Origin: Paroedura picta
Lineage: Eukaryota > Chordata > Lepidosauria > Squamata > Gekkonidae
Reading direction: 5' to 3'
DNA length: 64,000 nucleotides
Assembly (NCBI RefSeq): GCF_049243985.1
Contig: NC_135381.1
Coordinates: 26,026,345 to 26,090,344, forward strand
Shown here one piece after another: positions 36,471 through 48,806 of the stretch. The position numbers were made by a program, and so were the translations under genes. Below the pieces are notes generated by a model, which saw only the letters and a program-made list of their open reading frames with translations, did no database searches and was not told the DNA's origin. The stretch's first letter is position 1; each line of letters opens with the position of its first letter.

Positions 36471-37599
36471 TGGGGTATAGACTAGACCAAGAGCTCATGG
36501 AGAACATGGCCCCCCTGCACCAGAATAAATTATCTGGAGATCAATATCCTGGATTCTTCTTTGGATGGTTTGAAAAAAATGGTCCTATCCAGAGTTAGCT
36601 AAAGAATCAAGGTTTCTTGATTTGGTATAATGGTCAGATGTTGTATATTAATATGGCTCTGTGCCATGTGTGGAGCTGGGAATGGAATTTGCCACCACGA
36701 TACTCCCCCTGGTGCCTTCAGGTTATGCATGGAGAAAGTATGAACAAGACTGGCATTTTGTGGTATTTCTAAAGAACACTGTAGAAAGGGGAAAATTTTA
36801 AGACATGCACAGAGAATAGTTATCCATATAGGAGGGGATGTGAAAGGAACAACTGACAAATGTGGCAAAGACTTACCGCAGCCACTGGTTGACACTTAGG
36901 AGGGCTGGCCCAATGACCCTTTTGTGGAGTGTGCTGCACACATGCAGCACACATGGGGGCAGGCAGGACCCGTGGCACCTGTAAAGGTGCCACATTTGCA
37001 GCTTGTGCCCTCTTCACCCCAGCATACCACGAAGCAACTATCCTTCCACTTAGTTGACGTGGAAACCGCCTTGTGGCCATATTTGAGGTGTATGTTCATT
37101 GGCTAATATTTCATCACAGCTGTGGGTTTGCATAGGATAGAGCCTGTTGGCAGAGAGTCTGGTGTATGATTGGATTCCCTGTTGTGTGGGGCCTCCATAA
37201 GAGGTAGCACATAAATGAGCATGGCCGACCCAGTGGGGGAGGCCAGGGTCTCATTTTGCTGGGTGGACTGTGGGCAGCCAACTTTGGTTTGCACCCAGTT
37301 TGCTCCCCCACACAGATGGCTTCCCTTAGCAGCGGAGTTCAGTAGGCAAGGGGATCTGTTCTCCCAGTGGGGAACGGTGCAGTTCTCCAGGGTGCCTCTT
37401 GACTCCGTGGGGGTGTTGATAGAATTTGCTGGCTGCTAGGTCAGGCTCCCTCTCCCATGCTGTGCCAATACTCCCATGGGGAGGTAATGAAGCTGTGGCC
37501 TTGTTTATACCCAACAATGGTGTGTTGCATCTTATTCCGGCCCAAAATGCCCTCCTATTAGTCAAAGTTTTTCTGAGACTAAAGGGTTTTTTGGAGATG

Positions 37600-37697
37600 C
37601 TCTGGAGAAAGGGAACTGCGTTGAGCAGGGGTTGGACTAGATGGCCTGTATGGCCCCTTCCAACTCTATGATTCTATGATTCTATGATTCTATGAAC
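37600..37697 (+). mobile_element. CR1 LINE 3' end with (ATTCTATG)n
   Basis: GGTTGGACTAGATGGCCTGT followed by four copies of the octamer ATTCTATG is the diagnostic CR1 terminus. Confidence 0.92.
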
Positions 37698-39284
37698 TGA
37701 AAGAAGTGACCAGTTGCCAGTAATTCAAGTACAGATTTATGGTGCTGCACTAAAACTGTTGCTCAGGGTGACCCTGTGTACATTTATTGTGAGAACATGT
37801 ATGAGCAACTTCCAATTTCAGGACTCAAAACAACCCGCGACTGAGCTGTGAAAATATTGTGCATTACTAAGACACATTGGCCTCACACTGCACTAGAGGG
37901 TGGGCTGTGGCCAGGTGTGATCGCTAGGCGGCAGGGCGAGGGCATACTGGGCAGGTGCAGGCGGCAAGCATGTGGGGATGCCTTGGGCGGCAAGGGAGGG
38001 AAGGAGGTGCAGGAGGTGAGTGCAGGGATAGGTCAGTCTCTGAGAGAATAATATTACTGAGATTTTGTTTAATAATGGTCAATGAACAAAATTATCTGAT
38101 TTGTTTATATTGTTAGCTGCCAAAAGCAAGGAGTGAGAAACTTGGGGGGGGGGGGAGTTTTGGGGGGATGGGAAACACAAAATATTTTAGGCCTCAAGGT
38201 ATACAATACATTTGGCTAGATTTCATAAAGAAGCACAAGGTGAAATGGGAGTATTATTATGGTGGCAGCTGTGCATTTTTGGAACATGTAATTTTCTTCC
38301 TAAGGGTAGAGTCAAACACTCACATCCACTTGGTTGATGTGGCTGTACAGACAGTACTGGGCTAAAACCAGCATGCTGAATTCAAAGCAATTTGTCAGGG
38401 TGGGGTTGATTTGTCCCTGGAGAACAGGTCTTGCAAATGACCCTCACATTCAAGAAACGTTTGAAAGATAGGCTTTCCCTCCTAAAGCATGTAATGTTGC
38501 AAGCTGAACACTGTGTGGCGCTGTATACAAGAGTGGCACAATCCACATGGGGATTCCCCCCTCAAGGTGTTATTATTTCATCTTGCAAAAACAGACTAAA
38601 TATATAGGGAAGATTCCAACTAGTAAGCTTCAATCTGTAGATAGCTATATTCTGTATTCTTGTTCAACAATTGGTCCAGGAGCCTGGGATGTATGTTGCT
38701 GTTACGGACTGATCTCTTTTGCAAGTGTTCAGGAGGATTATAAGTTCATTACTATCTAATAGAAAGGGCTTTGCAAGTACTGGTGTGTGGGCATCACTGG
38801 AATATGACAAATATGCAAAATCCCAAAGAAAGAAATTCCCAAATTGAATGGTGGGATAGCTCTTGCATCATTTGAAATCAGATTTTTCAAAGCCAAATGT
38901 ATTTTCCTAAGGAGAGCTCATGAGACACAAAAAAGGCAGCCATATGCTGAACAAATAGTCATTATTAGTAGACAGAAGCCTACTATCAGATCTAAATTCA
39001 TGGAAACAACAATTGACTGTTTCAATGCAGAGGTATTACAGATGCCAGATGGCTCTTACTTTCCAGCAAAGAACTCTTCAGTAGTGTCACCTATTAGCAC
39101 AGAGGAGAATCTGTCCTGCAAGCAAAAACCCAGGAGGGACAGAAGGAAGCTATCTATAAGAATAGCAGCTCACCAGCTGGAAGATTTCACCCTATAAGCA
39201 AGAATGGATGTGTTCATGAAAATTCTTTGGGACATTTAGACCTCATTACACTGGATTTACTGCCTATGCTAGCATTAGAAGGGA

Positions 39285-40360
39285 ATCCCCCTAGTCACCA
39301 AATTAAGTTATTTTTCTGGAACATAGTTGGCTGGTCCTCTAAATCATATATATCCTTTTTAGAGTATCTAGCCAAATATGATATAATTATGCTTGAAGAA
39401 ACTTTGGTGGTGGAAGACTTTGATATCCCATATTATACTGCATTTCTGGCCCATGCTTCCCCTAGGTTTAAGTGGGGGAGTCTGGGTATATTCTGGGTAT
39501 ATTCATTGATATAGATTTAAATGCTGCTGCAGAAGGTATACAATTGGAGAATGATTGGATGGTAGCAGTCCAAGTTAAACAATCTTGAGAGATCTAAAAA
39601 GATGGTGGAGACCCATTCTATATGGCAGGTCATAATTAAGGGAGCTAATGCAAAATATACCAGAGAGTTTTAGAAACTGATAGCAGGTGGTAGTAGACAG
39701 AGTAATAATGCTATGAAGAATGTAATTTCTCCTAGAATATGGGAAGAACATTTTGCTGGATTGTATAATGGAAACCAAGCTGTATTTCCATAAAGGAGCC
39801 TGTAAGTTGTTTTCCACAATGGAATCTGGTCTCAGTGAAAGAGTTAGAGCTTTTAATTAAAAACTTTAAAAATGGGAAAGCACCTGGAAGTGATTATATT
39901 ACAGTGGAGATTCTAAAACTGAATGTAGGTTGGTGAGCTTTATTGTTGGCAAATGTTCACTTATTGACCAGACAGGATTAATTCCTGAGGAGTGGGGGCT
40001 TGCTATAATTATACCAATTTACAAAAAAAAAGTAGATCTGATCTAAATAACTTATAAACACAACCTGGAAACTTTACACCATGGATTTGTGCGTTAAGTT
40101 ATGTAACTGGATAGACCAAGAGCAAACTGTGGAAGCTCAGCAGGAGGGCTTTGCACATGGGTATTCTACTTTAGATCACTGCCTTGTTCTGGATTACCTA
40201 ATAGGAAAATATGTAAAACAAGCAAAAGGCACTTTATATACTGCCTTTGTGGATTTGAAAGCAGCCTTTGATTCAGTTCACTCGGAAAGACTGTGGGTAA
40301 GACTGGCAATCGTAACAATAGATAAAATGCTACTTTTCCTAATGTTTAGATTGTATTAGA
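39285..40360 (+). mobile_element. Non-LTR LINE relic: endonuclease and RT segments
   Basis: The 5' part encodes LFFWNIVGWSSKSYISFLE and a KYDIIMLEETLVVEDFDIP stretch typical of an AP endonuclease. The 3' part encodes EGFAHGYSTLDHCLVLDYL and AFVDLKAAFDSVHSERLWV, the RT palm. NGKAPGSDYITVEILKLN lies between. The frames are interrupted, and the element lies in the last IL1RAPL2 intron. The clade is unclear; it is neither L2 nor Bov-B. Confidence 0.8.
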
Positions 40361-40958
40361 ACACTTTCTGCAGGTCAAATATTCTTCTGAAGGCAGCCTT
40401 AAACCAATCCAGTCATGAAGGGAGGGGGGGGGTCAGACAAAGCTGCCTTCTTTCTTCAGTCCACGCTATTTCCCCCAATAAACTAATACGTACAAACAGA
40501 ACAGACATAACCAAATACTGAGACAACCTAGGTGCTAAAGATTTCTCCTGGAGTGCCTTTTCCTAAGGCTGTGAAATCCTTTTGTATCACCTCTGAAACT
40601 GTTTGCCTGTTTGCCTTGCTATTCTTCTTAAGGCAACACATGCATATTCAGGGGGACCAGGTGGAATGGGAGCCTCAATATCTTGTCACCCAGGCCAAGC
40701 TTTCAGAAAGCAGCAGGAGGAAGTCCTTGCTGTCTTAGGAGGCTGGGCCCAAAGCCACAATTTGACAAGCCTGATCTTTCTTCTCCAAGATAGAACCAAG
40801 TCATGAGTAAGCAACAAGGCATTGCCTTTTTGAATACAGCATGCACCACGAGGCTTTAAAAATAGTTAGCTTGAAGAAAGCACTGTTGCATCTGTCTTTT
40901 TCTGTGTCATCTGAGTGTATAAGTCTTTGTTAGTTTTTTAAATGAAAGGTTGGTGTAA

Positions 40959-41145
40959 TCATCCTTATCCATTGTTCTTCTTAATATTTGTGAAACAGCC
41001 TGGGGGTGGAACGTGTCCTGGGTGTTCGAGTTGGAATAGGGCCAATCAGGGTGCAGCCCCTGATTGGCCCTGCCCCTATAGCTCCCACCGTCTGTTCCAG
41101 AATGCTAGCTACTTTGCTCTCAGACATGCCTCAGCAGTCAGAGCC
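40959..41145 (+). repeat. Unclassified dispersed repeat, copy 2
   Basis: Here the family of 2527 continues with GGGCCAATCAGGGTGCAGCC and its partial inverse CCTGATTGGCCCTG, a small palindrome, then runs into a GC-rich minisatellite. Confidence 0.75.
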
Positions 41146-41149
41146 AGCA

Positions 41150-41289
41150 GCAGGTAAGGGGAGAGGGTCCTGGGTGAAGGGTGGTGGTGGAGAGGGCAAG
41201 CCCTCCAGGCCCCTCATGAGCAGGTAAGGGGGGAGGGCCCTGGGCAAAGTGTAGTGGTGGAGGGAGCAAGCCCCCCAGGCCCCTCACGA
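41150..41289 (+). repeat. Two 70-bp tandem units, GC-rich minisatellite
   Basis: GCAGGTAAGGGGAGAGGGTC (41150) and GCAGGTAAGGGGGGAGGGCC (41220) start two parallel 70-base units. Degenerate repeats of CTCCAGCC-TGCTAA follow to about 41420. Confidence 0.85.
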
Positions 41290-42142
41290 GCTCCTCCAGC
41301 CTGCTAAGGAGCTCCTCTCAGCTTGCTGACAACCTCCAGCCCTGCTAACGACCTCCAGCCTTGCCTGATGACTGCCTGCTAACGAGCTGTGTGGCCCTGC
41401 TAATGAGCTGGCCAGCCCCCACAGGCTCCATTTAATTCCTCTGTGAGTTGCTCAAACCACCTTAAGCAGCATGGCTGGGGGGGGGGGCTTTTAAAGCCCA
41501 TTCTTAGGAATGGGCTTTGCAGCTAGTCCAAGAATAAAACCAGCGTGGGATATTTTTTTTTAATTAAGATGATGAATCAAACTTCTGATGAGCCTCACAT
41601 GCACATCTAGATGTATGTCTGTGTCTACATCAGCCACAGATCTGAAAGCTGCCCTGGCATGGCAGTTTCCAGCATCCCAGATGCTCAAAAGTAGATCAGG
41701 TCTTCCAGGGAGGTTTTCTGAGAGGCTTCCCCATCACTGTGGCTAGGTAGGAAGGGAAGGCATGATGAGACCCATGACAGCACTGAAATAGAAGCCTTTT
41801 CAGTGGAGTTTAAGCTCAGCTCACAATAAACCGTGAGGGAAGTGCTCATAAATTTGCCATCGTGGCCTGTCCAGTTTTGACTACAACCATCAGGAGTAAC
41901 AACACCATTAAATGTTCATGAGAAACAAGCATCTCCAAAGAAAACTTTACTCCTGAGCCTCCTTAAGAAGCCAGTTGGCAGTATGTATTGTAGTCCTTCT
42001 CCAGAGCCTTGTGATGATTTGCTTCTAGTCTACCAAGGGACTTTGGAGCAGCAAAGTGTGTAGCAGAAAGCAAATGTGTAGGCTTCTGACAGGTTCATGG
42101 ATTCTTCTCTAGGAGTTCCACCAATCCCCCCTGTTCATACCA

Positions 42143-42310
42143 CAAGAATATAAGAGTTATCTTGCTGGGTCAGATCTCCCTGGTCCAGTGTCCTTTTTCT
42201 ATGCTAGCCAACCTGTCTCCTTCAGAAAGCACACACAGAGGGCCTGAAGGCAACAGCCAGCCACTCTTTGTTTTCACCACGAGTTGTTCAGAGATATATT
42301 ACCTGCAAAC
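42143..42310 (-). mobile_element. CR1-type LINE 3' end
   Basis: ATAAGAGTTATCTTGCTGGG and CCCTGGTCCAGTGTCC are the reverse complement of the type seen at 34795. Confidence 0.7.
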
Positions 42311-42379
42311 ATGGAGGGTCTAATTAGCTGTCTTATACATGAGACCTGATACACCTGTTCTCCATGCAATTGTCTAATC

Positions 42380-42553
42380 TAAGGTGACCAGATTGTCCCA
42401 CTTTTGGAGGGACATCTGAGGGTATCTGGCAAATTGTACTTATGCATTCTATGAAACTTTTTGTTGCTCCATATAGGCTAAATTTTAAATCAAGACCCCC
42501 CCCCCCCGGTCAATGGTGTCCCGCTTTACCAATGTTAAAACCTGGTCACCTTA
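42380..42553 (+). mobile_element. hAT MITE, family 2, copy 1
   Basis: The terminal inverted repeat TAAGGTGACCAG is matched by CTGGTCACCTTA at the other end (one mismatch). A perfect 8-bp duplication GTCTAATC flanks it at 42372-42379 and 42554-42561. A C-run lies near the right side. The body aligns, reversed, with the copy at 44015. Confidence 0.9.
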
Positions 42554-44014
42554 GTCTAATCTCATGCTGATGACACACACAATCATCTGTTTACATGACA
42601 CGGGCAGCCATTATGCAAGGAAGTTTGGGTTCCTTGCAAGATTTTAAGCAACTTTTAAACTGCAAACCCTAGAAATTTTATTTTTAAAAAAGAATCCACC
42701 TCATTTCAAATGCACATTTTGCATTGTCATAATTAGGTGGTGATTAAGCATTTCCTTCCATTCTGGGCAAAAGAATCAAACCCTTTTCAAAATGTTGAAT
42801 TATTTCGTGGTGAGGGAGGAAAGAAAGAATATCATATTGAATGCTCAGCAATGAAAATTGACATCCTCAGGTAACATATACATTTTAATGATGGTTAATG
42901 ACTCTCTGAAGTGGTGGTGATGAGTGTTTGCCCAAGAGTCTGAATGATAGGTGGACAAAAAAAGAAAATGCCACCCTGTCTTCCAAAACACCTGGCAAGA
43001 AGCTGATTCATTTAAACCATTTGTTCTCCTCATCAATATTGTTTTGTAATGGAAAGACTTTGATTCCACTCTCTCCTTTTAAGACTTTTAACTAAGACTG
43101 GAGAACAGCAGCTGTGCATGAAATGCAGAATTTGTTTTCCTCACAGCTTCTCCTGGTACACAGTTGTACCTTAAATGTGTTAAGTGTCTGTAAGAGTTGA
43201 GTGAAACATCAAGTAGGAAGATTAAAGGCAAGCTTGCTGTCTAATTTTGGGGATCAGAGTTCTTGTGTAAGATGTAAGGCCATCTATAACAACAGGGGTG
43301 GGCCAGTTTTCTGTATTTGCAGCATTCTATTATCAGCTTGAACATCCATGACAACGAGCCATCTTTGGCTTGCTTGAGTCCCCACAGGGAGAATGGTGGG
43401 ATAAAAGTTTTCTAAATATCTAAAAATGAATAATTTAACTCCATATAAAAGCAGTTCCTGAGAACTTCCCTAACAATTCTCACTCTGTTCTCTAGACATT
43501 AGTCGTAAGGTAAGATTACAAACTCTTCAGGAGTCTGTAACAAAGGCTGACATTGACTTGCAGTAAAAGCTTCACAGTTGTAAGGCACATGTTCTGGAAT
43601 TCAGGCCACTGATTCTGGCAGGGGAAGAGGAGGTGTGGGGAGGAACAAATGAACTTCTGAAAGATTCTCTCCAGAGTCACAATGGTAGTGCTGTTTGTCA
43701 ATTGCTTGGGAAGCATTGTTTCAGAGGGGCAATTAGGGAAGGAGGCAGTTAGCTCTTTCCTCCATGCCACAAGCTCTTCATTGGTTGTCTTCCCCCAGAG
43801 GCAGAGCAGAGGCATTCCCTACTGTGTAAAGAATAAGAGGTGAAAGGGTTAATCTCTCCCTTTGCCCTCTGCCATGGCTTTAATATAGCCTTTCTCAACT
43901 TCTTTACCATTGAGAAACCCCTGAAATATTCTTCAGGCTTTGAGAAACTTCAGAAGTGGTGCAATCATGCAGAATATGGTTGGGAAGCAGAGCTGTGTAG
44001 ATGGCCACCTAGGG

Positions 44015-44181
44015 TATGGTGACCAGATTTTAACATTGGTAAAGCGGGATACCATTGACTGGGGGGGGGGTCTTGATTAAAAATAGTATTGTAATATATA
44101 TATTTTTAAATTTCAACATAAGTACAATTTGCCAGGTACCCCCAGATGTCCCTCCAAAAGTGGGACAATCTGGTCACCTTA
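44015..44181 (-). mobile_element. hAT MITE, family 2, copy 2
   Basis: This is the same element as at 42380 in the opposite orientation, with ends TATGGTGACCAG and CTGGTCACCTTA. A perfect duplication ACCTAGGG flanks it at 44007-44014 and 44182-44189. The homopolymer run is G here, as expected for the inverted orientation. Confidence 0.9.
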
Positions 44182-44261
44182 ACCTAGGGCCCCTCCCCTT
44201 CCCAGCCCCTCAAGGTCCATAACTGGCCATTTTAGGAGGAGGACCATATATGACCATATAT

Positions 44262-44640
44262 GGTCAGGTACTGGTTACCAGTTGCCGCCCGGATCTGGTT
44301 CAAGTTTCTGGTTTTAACCTTTAAGGGCTTTCATGATCTGGCTCCCACATACCTGAGGGACCACCTGTCACCCTATGCCCCCCTCAGGGCTTTATGCTCT
44401 GCAGGTACCAAATTTTTGGTTATTCCTGGCCTCAGGAAAGTCCAACTGGCCTCTACCAGGGCCAGGGCCTTTTCAGTCCTGGCCCCTACCTGGTGGAATG
44501 AGCTCTCAGAAGAGCTGCAGGTTCTGTGGGAGCTTTCAGCATTCCGCAGGGCCTGTAAAACAGAGCTCTTCCACCAGGTTTATGGTTGAGGCCAGTACAG
44601 CCAGGGTGATTTATATGCCCCCCCCCCTTCCAGGTAGTTC
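44262..44640 (+). mobile_element. L2-type LINE ORF2 C-terminal fragment
   Basis: The frame encodes WLPVAARIWFKFLVLTFKGF, HDLAPTYLRDHLSPYAPLRA and RAFSVLAPTWWNELSEELQ, then FRRACKTELFHQVYG, with no interruption over about 105 codons. This is the normal C terminus of L2-like ORF2. It lies 170 bases from the TIR exon at 44813. Confidence 0.9.
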
Positions 44641-44812
44641 TGTGAAGTGGCAAGTGTCATTTGCACCCTCCTCCCTCATCAGTTCCCTCTTGCAGAGCTT
44701 GTTGGTTATTCCTAACTGTGATCAGAAAAGAAATGAAAACTTCAAAAGTAGGCTGTACCTTCTCTGAAGCACCAGATGGGTGAAATCAAACCCTGAGTAG
44801 ATTGATACTTAC

Positions 44813-44983
44813 TTCCAGTAGGGATCAGGTCCCTGTCTGGAATGAAGAGTTTGTATCCATAATGTTTCTCCAAGACATCCGGCAAGATTTCAAGTGCAAA
44901 CTGGTTCTCTTCACTGTTGTCACAATCTAATGCATCTGGATCCACTTTGGTGTATGAAAGATAAGCATCATATTCTTTGTTAT
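44813..44983 (-). CDS. IL1RAPL2: IL1RAPL2 exon: N-terminal part of cytoplasmic TIR domain (internal exon, 171 bp)
   Basis: The exon contains 56 whole codons, from [19 protein letters not shown] to a stretch ending [19 protein letters not shown] is TIR box 1 (first beta strand). [15 protein letters not shown] is TIR box 2, including the RD pair of the BB-loop region. TIR domains of this family mediate protein-protein contacts; in IL1RAPL proteins the known roles are in synapse organisation and JNK or Rho-linked signalling rather than classical IL-1 signalling. The [10 protein letters not shown] insert resembles what I recall of IL1RAPL2 rather than IL1RAPL1. The acceptor ends TTTCATCTGCAG. The donor is GGAA followed by GTAAGTATC, close to the ideal consensus. 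The last A joins CT of the next exon to make Thr. Confidence 0.95.
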
Positions 44984-45219
44984 CTGCAGATGAAACCCCA
45001 AATATTAAAAACAAATAAAAACAAGACCTAAGTTTTGTTTTGATATTTTCCAGAACAGTTAAGTTAATCTGTTGCAAAAGAACAATCTTATGCAGAGGAG
45101 CCAAATGTGGTGAAAATCAAGATGTCAAAAAGAAAGCAGAATTGTTGGCCCTGTTTTTGAATCCAGGAGTTGATCACGTCTTCTGTACAACATCTCTGTA
45201 GGGATTGTGTGGAAGACCT

Positions 45220-45351
45220 GGGTCCATTCCACACACATAAGATAATGCACCTTCAATGTGCTTTGGCAGCTGGATTTTCCTGTGCAGAACAGGAAAATCT
45301 ACTTCTAAACTGTATTGAAAGTAGATTATCTATTGTGTGCGGAATAGGCCC
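45220..45351. mobile_element. Short MITE with 27-bp imperfect inverted ends
   Basis: The left end GGGTCCATTCCACACACATA pairs with the right end, whose complement begins GGGCCTATTCCGCACACAAT. The match runs through the next few bases (GATAAT). The interior is also partly palindromic (CAGGAAAATCTAC against GGATTTTCCTGTG). No clear target duplication was found. Confidence 0.65.
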
Positions 45352-46079
45352 TGATCAATAAGTGGTCACTGGGAGGTTTCATACCCTACTTCTATGCACT
45401 ATTTGGTTCTATGGAGAGTATACAGCATACAGACAATTAGTCATATATTTTTTACTAGACTTATATCTTGCATTAGTATAAAAGCCTATTTTAAAAGCAG
45501 GATCTATAAAGGGGCAGCAGGTGGGAAGGATCCTGCAAAACAGGGTGGTTTGGTCGGTAAGCCAGGCTGCCTGGACTGTCAAGCATCCCCTGATCCCTGG
45601 TGGTCAGGAGGCCTGGGAGCATGGCAGTCCAACCACGGGAGTCGGCCTCCCACACTCCCTGGCTTACCTGTCTGCCAGCTCTTCCTTCTCCCTGCCAAGT
45701 GCCTGCAAGTGGCAGAAAGGAGGAGGAGGAAGAGTAGGAGGACAGAGGTAGGGAAGAGCTGGAATTGACACTCAGTAGAGGAGAGTCCTCTCCCTTTTGG
45801 ATGCATGTCCCCCACTAAGGGCCAATCAGGGTGAGTTTACCCGATGCATCATCTGCTCCCAAACTGAGTATTATTTATTAGGGCTGCATATTATAAATTT
45901 AACAAATTTCCTAAAGCAGCTCAGAAGTCTCCCTCTTGCTTCTTGAAAGAATTTGCACCTCGCTTTTTGGGCTGTTTGTAATGGTCTCCCTGAATTTTTC
46001 CTAGAAGCTAACATGACTGAACTGAGGCTGTGTGCACTTGGGTGGGTTGCGCTATGGGGGGGGGGGCAAGAATCACTGG

Positions 46080-46295
46080 CAAAGACAATAATGCCAGTAA
46101 AAGTTGTGGGCAGAAGGAAGACCCAGCATGATCTGGATTGACTCAATAAAGGAATCCACAGCCCTCAGTTTATAAGACCTCAGAATGGCAGTTAACAGTA
46201 GGATATTTTGGATGACATTAATGCATGGGGTTGCCATAAGCTGGAAGCAGCTTGCTGGCTCTTAACACTCACAATGGTCTCCTTTTACCTATAAA
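46080..46295 (+). mobile_element. RTE/Bov-B-like LINE 3' end, old
   Basis: GGCAGAAGGAAGACCCAGCA, TGGATTGACTCAATAAAGGA and GGGGTTGCCATAAGCTGGAA resemble the 3' end of RTE elements, ending near CTCTTAACACTCACA. It is strongly diverged. Confidence 0.55.
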
Positions 46296-47527
46296 GCTAC
46301 AAGCTTGTAATCCTCCCCCCTCCCCTGGGATGTTTTGGAACAAGAGGACTACATAGCTACATTTTTAAATGACTTTACATTATGGCTATGACTTTAAAAA
46401 ATGGCTTTAAATTATGGCCATCCTTTGGCCCTCACAAAACAAATTAAATTGCATTAAACAAATTATTCCATCACCTATATTAATGCATTCTTACACAGTT
46501 AATGTAATTGAATGTTTAATATATATATTTTAATGCAGTAATAACACATTAAACGCACAGATGTCAACTTTTATATAATTTCCTCCAATGAGAATTTATC
46601 AGGCATGGGGGCACGACTTTAATAGGTTGCTCTCGTGGTATTTGCAAGCTTACAGAAAATGAAAAATCAAATTGTTAATGTAGTGAGGATAAAAGTATAG
46701 AATGCTTATGAAGCACCTCTTTTCAATGAGCAACAACTGGAGGAGAAAAAATCATTGAAAGTGAGTTTAAAATCATCAATCTTCCTTCCCCAAAGGGACG
46801 CTGGATAGCCAATCAGCTTCTGATTTACTCATTTATGTTCTTCAAATTATGGTAATTTCCATTAAACAGATCTGGTGGTGACTGGTAGGGGAGGAGTCAG
46901 TCAAGACACAGGCATTTATTTTCTCAGCTAAGGAATTGATTTTCTTCTTGTTGAAGAAAACAAGGTGTTCCAGGGAGCTGTAACTGGCTCTGGGAGATGA
47001 CGGCATATTTCAATACGAGAGCAGGGAGATATGATGGATGGTACCAAGCTGGGTCACTGCACAGTTCAGTTAGCAGAAGGAAATCAGCTTTTTAACCCCT
47101 GTGGAGCCTGTGCTTCTTGATCTTTCCTGGGAATGACAGAGTGCTGCACAGCAACTGGACAATGGCAACTGCACATGGAGACTGGCCACAGATGACTAAA
47201 AGCAGAGATAGCCTTTCTTACCACCTAACAGGTACAACTGTTGACAGGTGAAGTGGCAACTGATGCATTCTGAAGCTAAGCCCACTCAACTGGGGGACAG
47301 TCACTCATATTTCCATCAAATCCTCTTGTTCAGTTTAATTCTTTTTGAGATGGCTATGAGGCTTTCAACTGTGCAACCAATGTTTGTATCACATCCATCT
47401 CTCAAGTTCAAATTAACTCTTTTGCCACTAGCTACCAATTAAATGTCACATACATTGCAGCAATCTTGCTCACGTTTCTGCTACAAGGGCAGAATCCAAG
47501 TATGGGGTACATTGAGAGCCCTCCTGA

Positions 47528-47650
47528 ATACACCTGGCGAGATCAGCAGAGCCTTGGCTTTGCACGTAGAAGGTCCCAGGTTCAGTCCTTGGCATCTGTC
47601 ATTAATGAGTCTCAAGCAGCAGGTTTTGAAAAAACTTGCCTATTCCTGAA
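47528..47650 (+). mobile_element. tRNA-Ala-headed SINE, 5' part
   Basis: GCCTTGGCTTTGCACGTAGA and GGTCCCAGGTTCAGTCCTTG match the tRNA-like head, with a short diverged body. Confidence 0.65.
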
Positions 47651-48195
47651 GCTATCACAACCAATCACAGCACTGAGCTAGGGAAACCCGTGGCCTGATT
47701 AGACATGACAGAACTTGGCATGTTTGTCTATTCAGGGAAGGAGAAGGTAAAGAAAATAGGTTCTTCAAAATCAGCCCATACTTTTGTCTTCAGATAAACA
47801 AGGTGTTTATGTGTCAGTTTGAGGAAGGGAATCTGGCTCAGTTTATAATTTGGGTGTCTGCTTTGAACGGAGGAGTTTGTTTTCTGTTCAGCTCCTTATT
47901 TGAAAAATGGACAGCATCCTAGGAGAGATTCCCTTGACAGTTCTAACACTGTGTATCTCCAAAAGGATAAGGGCTCCAGCTCATCTCCAGATTACAGATC
48001 AGTTCCCCTGGGGAAAACAGATGCTTTGGAGGGTGGACTCTATGGCAATGTACCCCACTGAGGTCCATGTCCTCCTCAGGCTCCACACACATATATCCAG
48101 GGATTTCCAAACTTGGAGCTGGCACCCCTATCCTGTGCCAGTGGCTGGGGAAGTGGCGACCCTAGGTGAGCTATAAGGCATGGGAGTTGACTTTG

Positions 48196-48331
48196 CAGGG
48201 GTAGTCAAACTGCGGCCCTCCAGATATCCATGGACTACAATTCCCATGAGCCCCTACCAGCAAATGCTGGCAGGGGCTCATGGGAATTGTAGTCCATGGA
48301 CATCTGGAGGGCATCAGTTTGATTGCCCCTG
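48196..48331. mobile_element. Palindromic hAT MITE, family 1, copy 5
   Basis: This is a long palindrome with family 1 ends; the right end reads TTTGATTGCCCCTG. The flanks TGACTTTG and ATAGAATA do not form a duplication. Confidence 0.88.
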
Positions 48332-48521
48332 ATAGAATAGGAATACAAATGACCAAAAAAACAACCACCACCTATCCTTGAAAATTTTTCTTCAAGAATA
48401 ATCCTACCTCCTGTTCATCTGGAGTTTTATTAAGACCCCCAAGAAGTTAATCCAGATGGAAAGAATCCACTAGGTTCATATCTCATGCAAGATCCATTTA
48501 AATTTCTGGTGTGTATGTATA

Positions 48522-48806
48522 TGAGCCTCTTGGGGTGCAGAGTGGTAAGGCAGCAGACATGCAGTCTGAAGCTCTGCCCATGAGGCTGGGAGTTCAATCC
48601 CAGCAGCTGGCTCAAGGTTGACTCAGCCTTCCATCCTTCCGAGGTCGGTAAAATGAGTACCCAGCTTGCTGCTGGGGGGTAAACGGTCATGACTGGGGAA
48701 GGCACTGGCAAACCACCCCGTCTTGAGTCTGCCATGAAAACGCTAGAGGGCGTCACCCCAAGGGTCAGACATGACTCGGTGCTTGCACAGGGGATACCTT
48801 TACCTT
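48522..48806 (+). mobile_element. Sauria-type tRNA SINE, copy 3
   Basis: The tRNA-like head GAGCCTCTTGGGGTGCAGAG is followed by the standard body and a TTTACC tail. ATGTATATGAG flanks both ends. It lies about 180 bases from the transmembrane exon, in sense orientation opposite to IL1RAPL2. Confidence 0.9.

Larger units (their letters stand above)
30481..44812 (-). other. IL1RAPL2: IL1RAPL2 last intron (14.3 kb, inside the TIR domain)
   Basis: This intron separates TIR boxes 1 and 2 from box 3. It carries a palindromic MITE, a SINE with a huge GAA tail, CR1 and L2 pieces, a 1.1-kb endonuclease/reverse transcriptase relic, a minisatellite and two hAT MITEs of a second family. In 31500-33180, 37700-39280, 40360-40950 and 42560-44010 I see nothing that I can assign. 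Confidence 0.85.

Noticed and set aside
38844-39197. A 117-codon plus-strand frame
   Set aside because: No motif was recognised. It lies directly upstream of a LINE relic and may belong to that element's 5' part, but nothing visible proves it.
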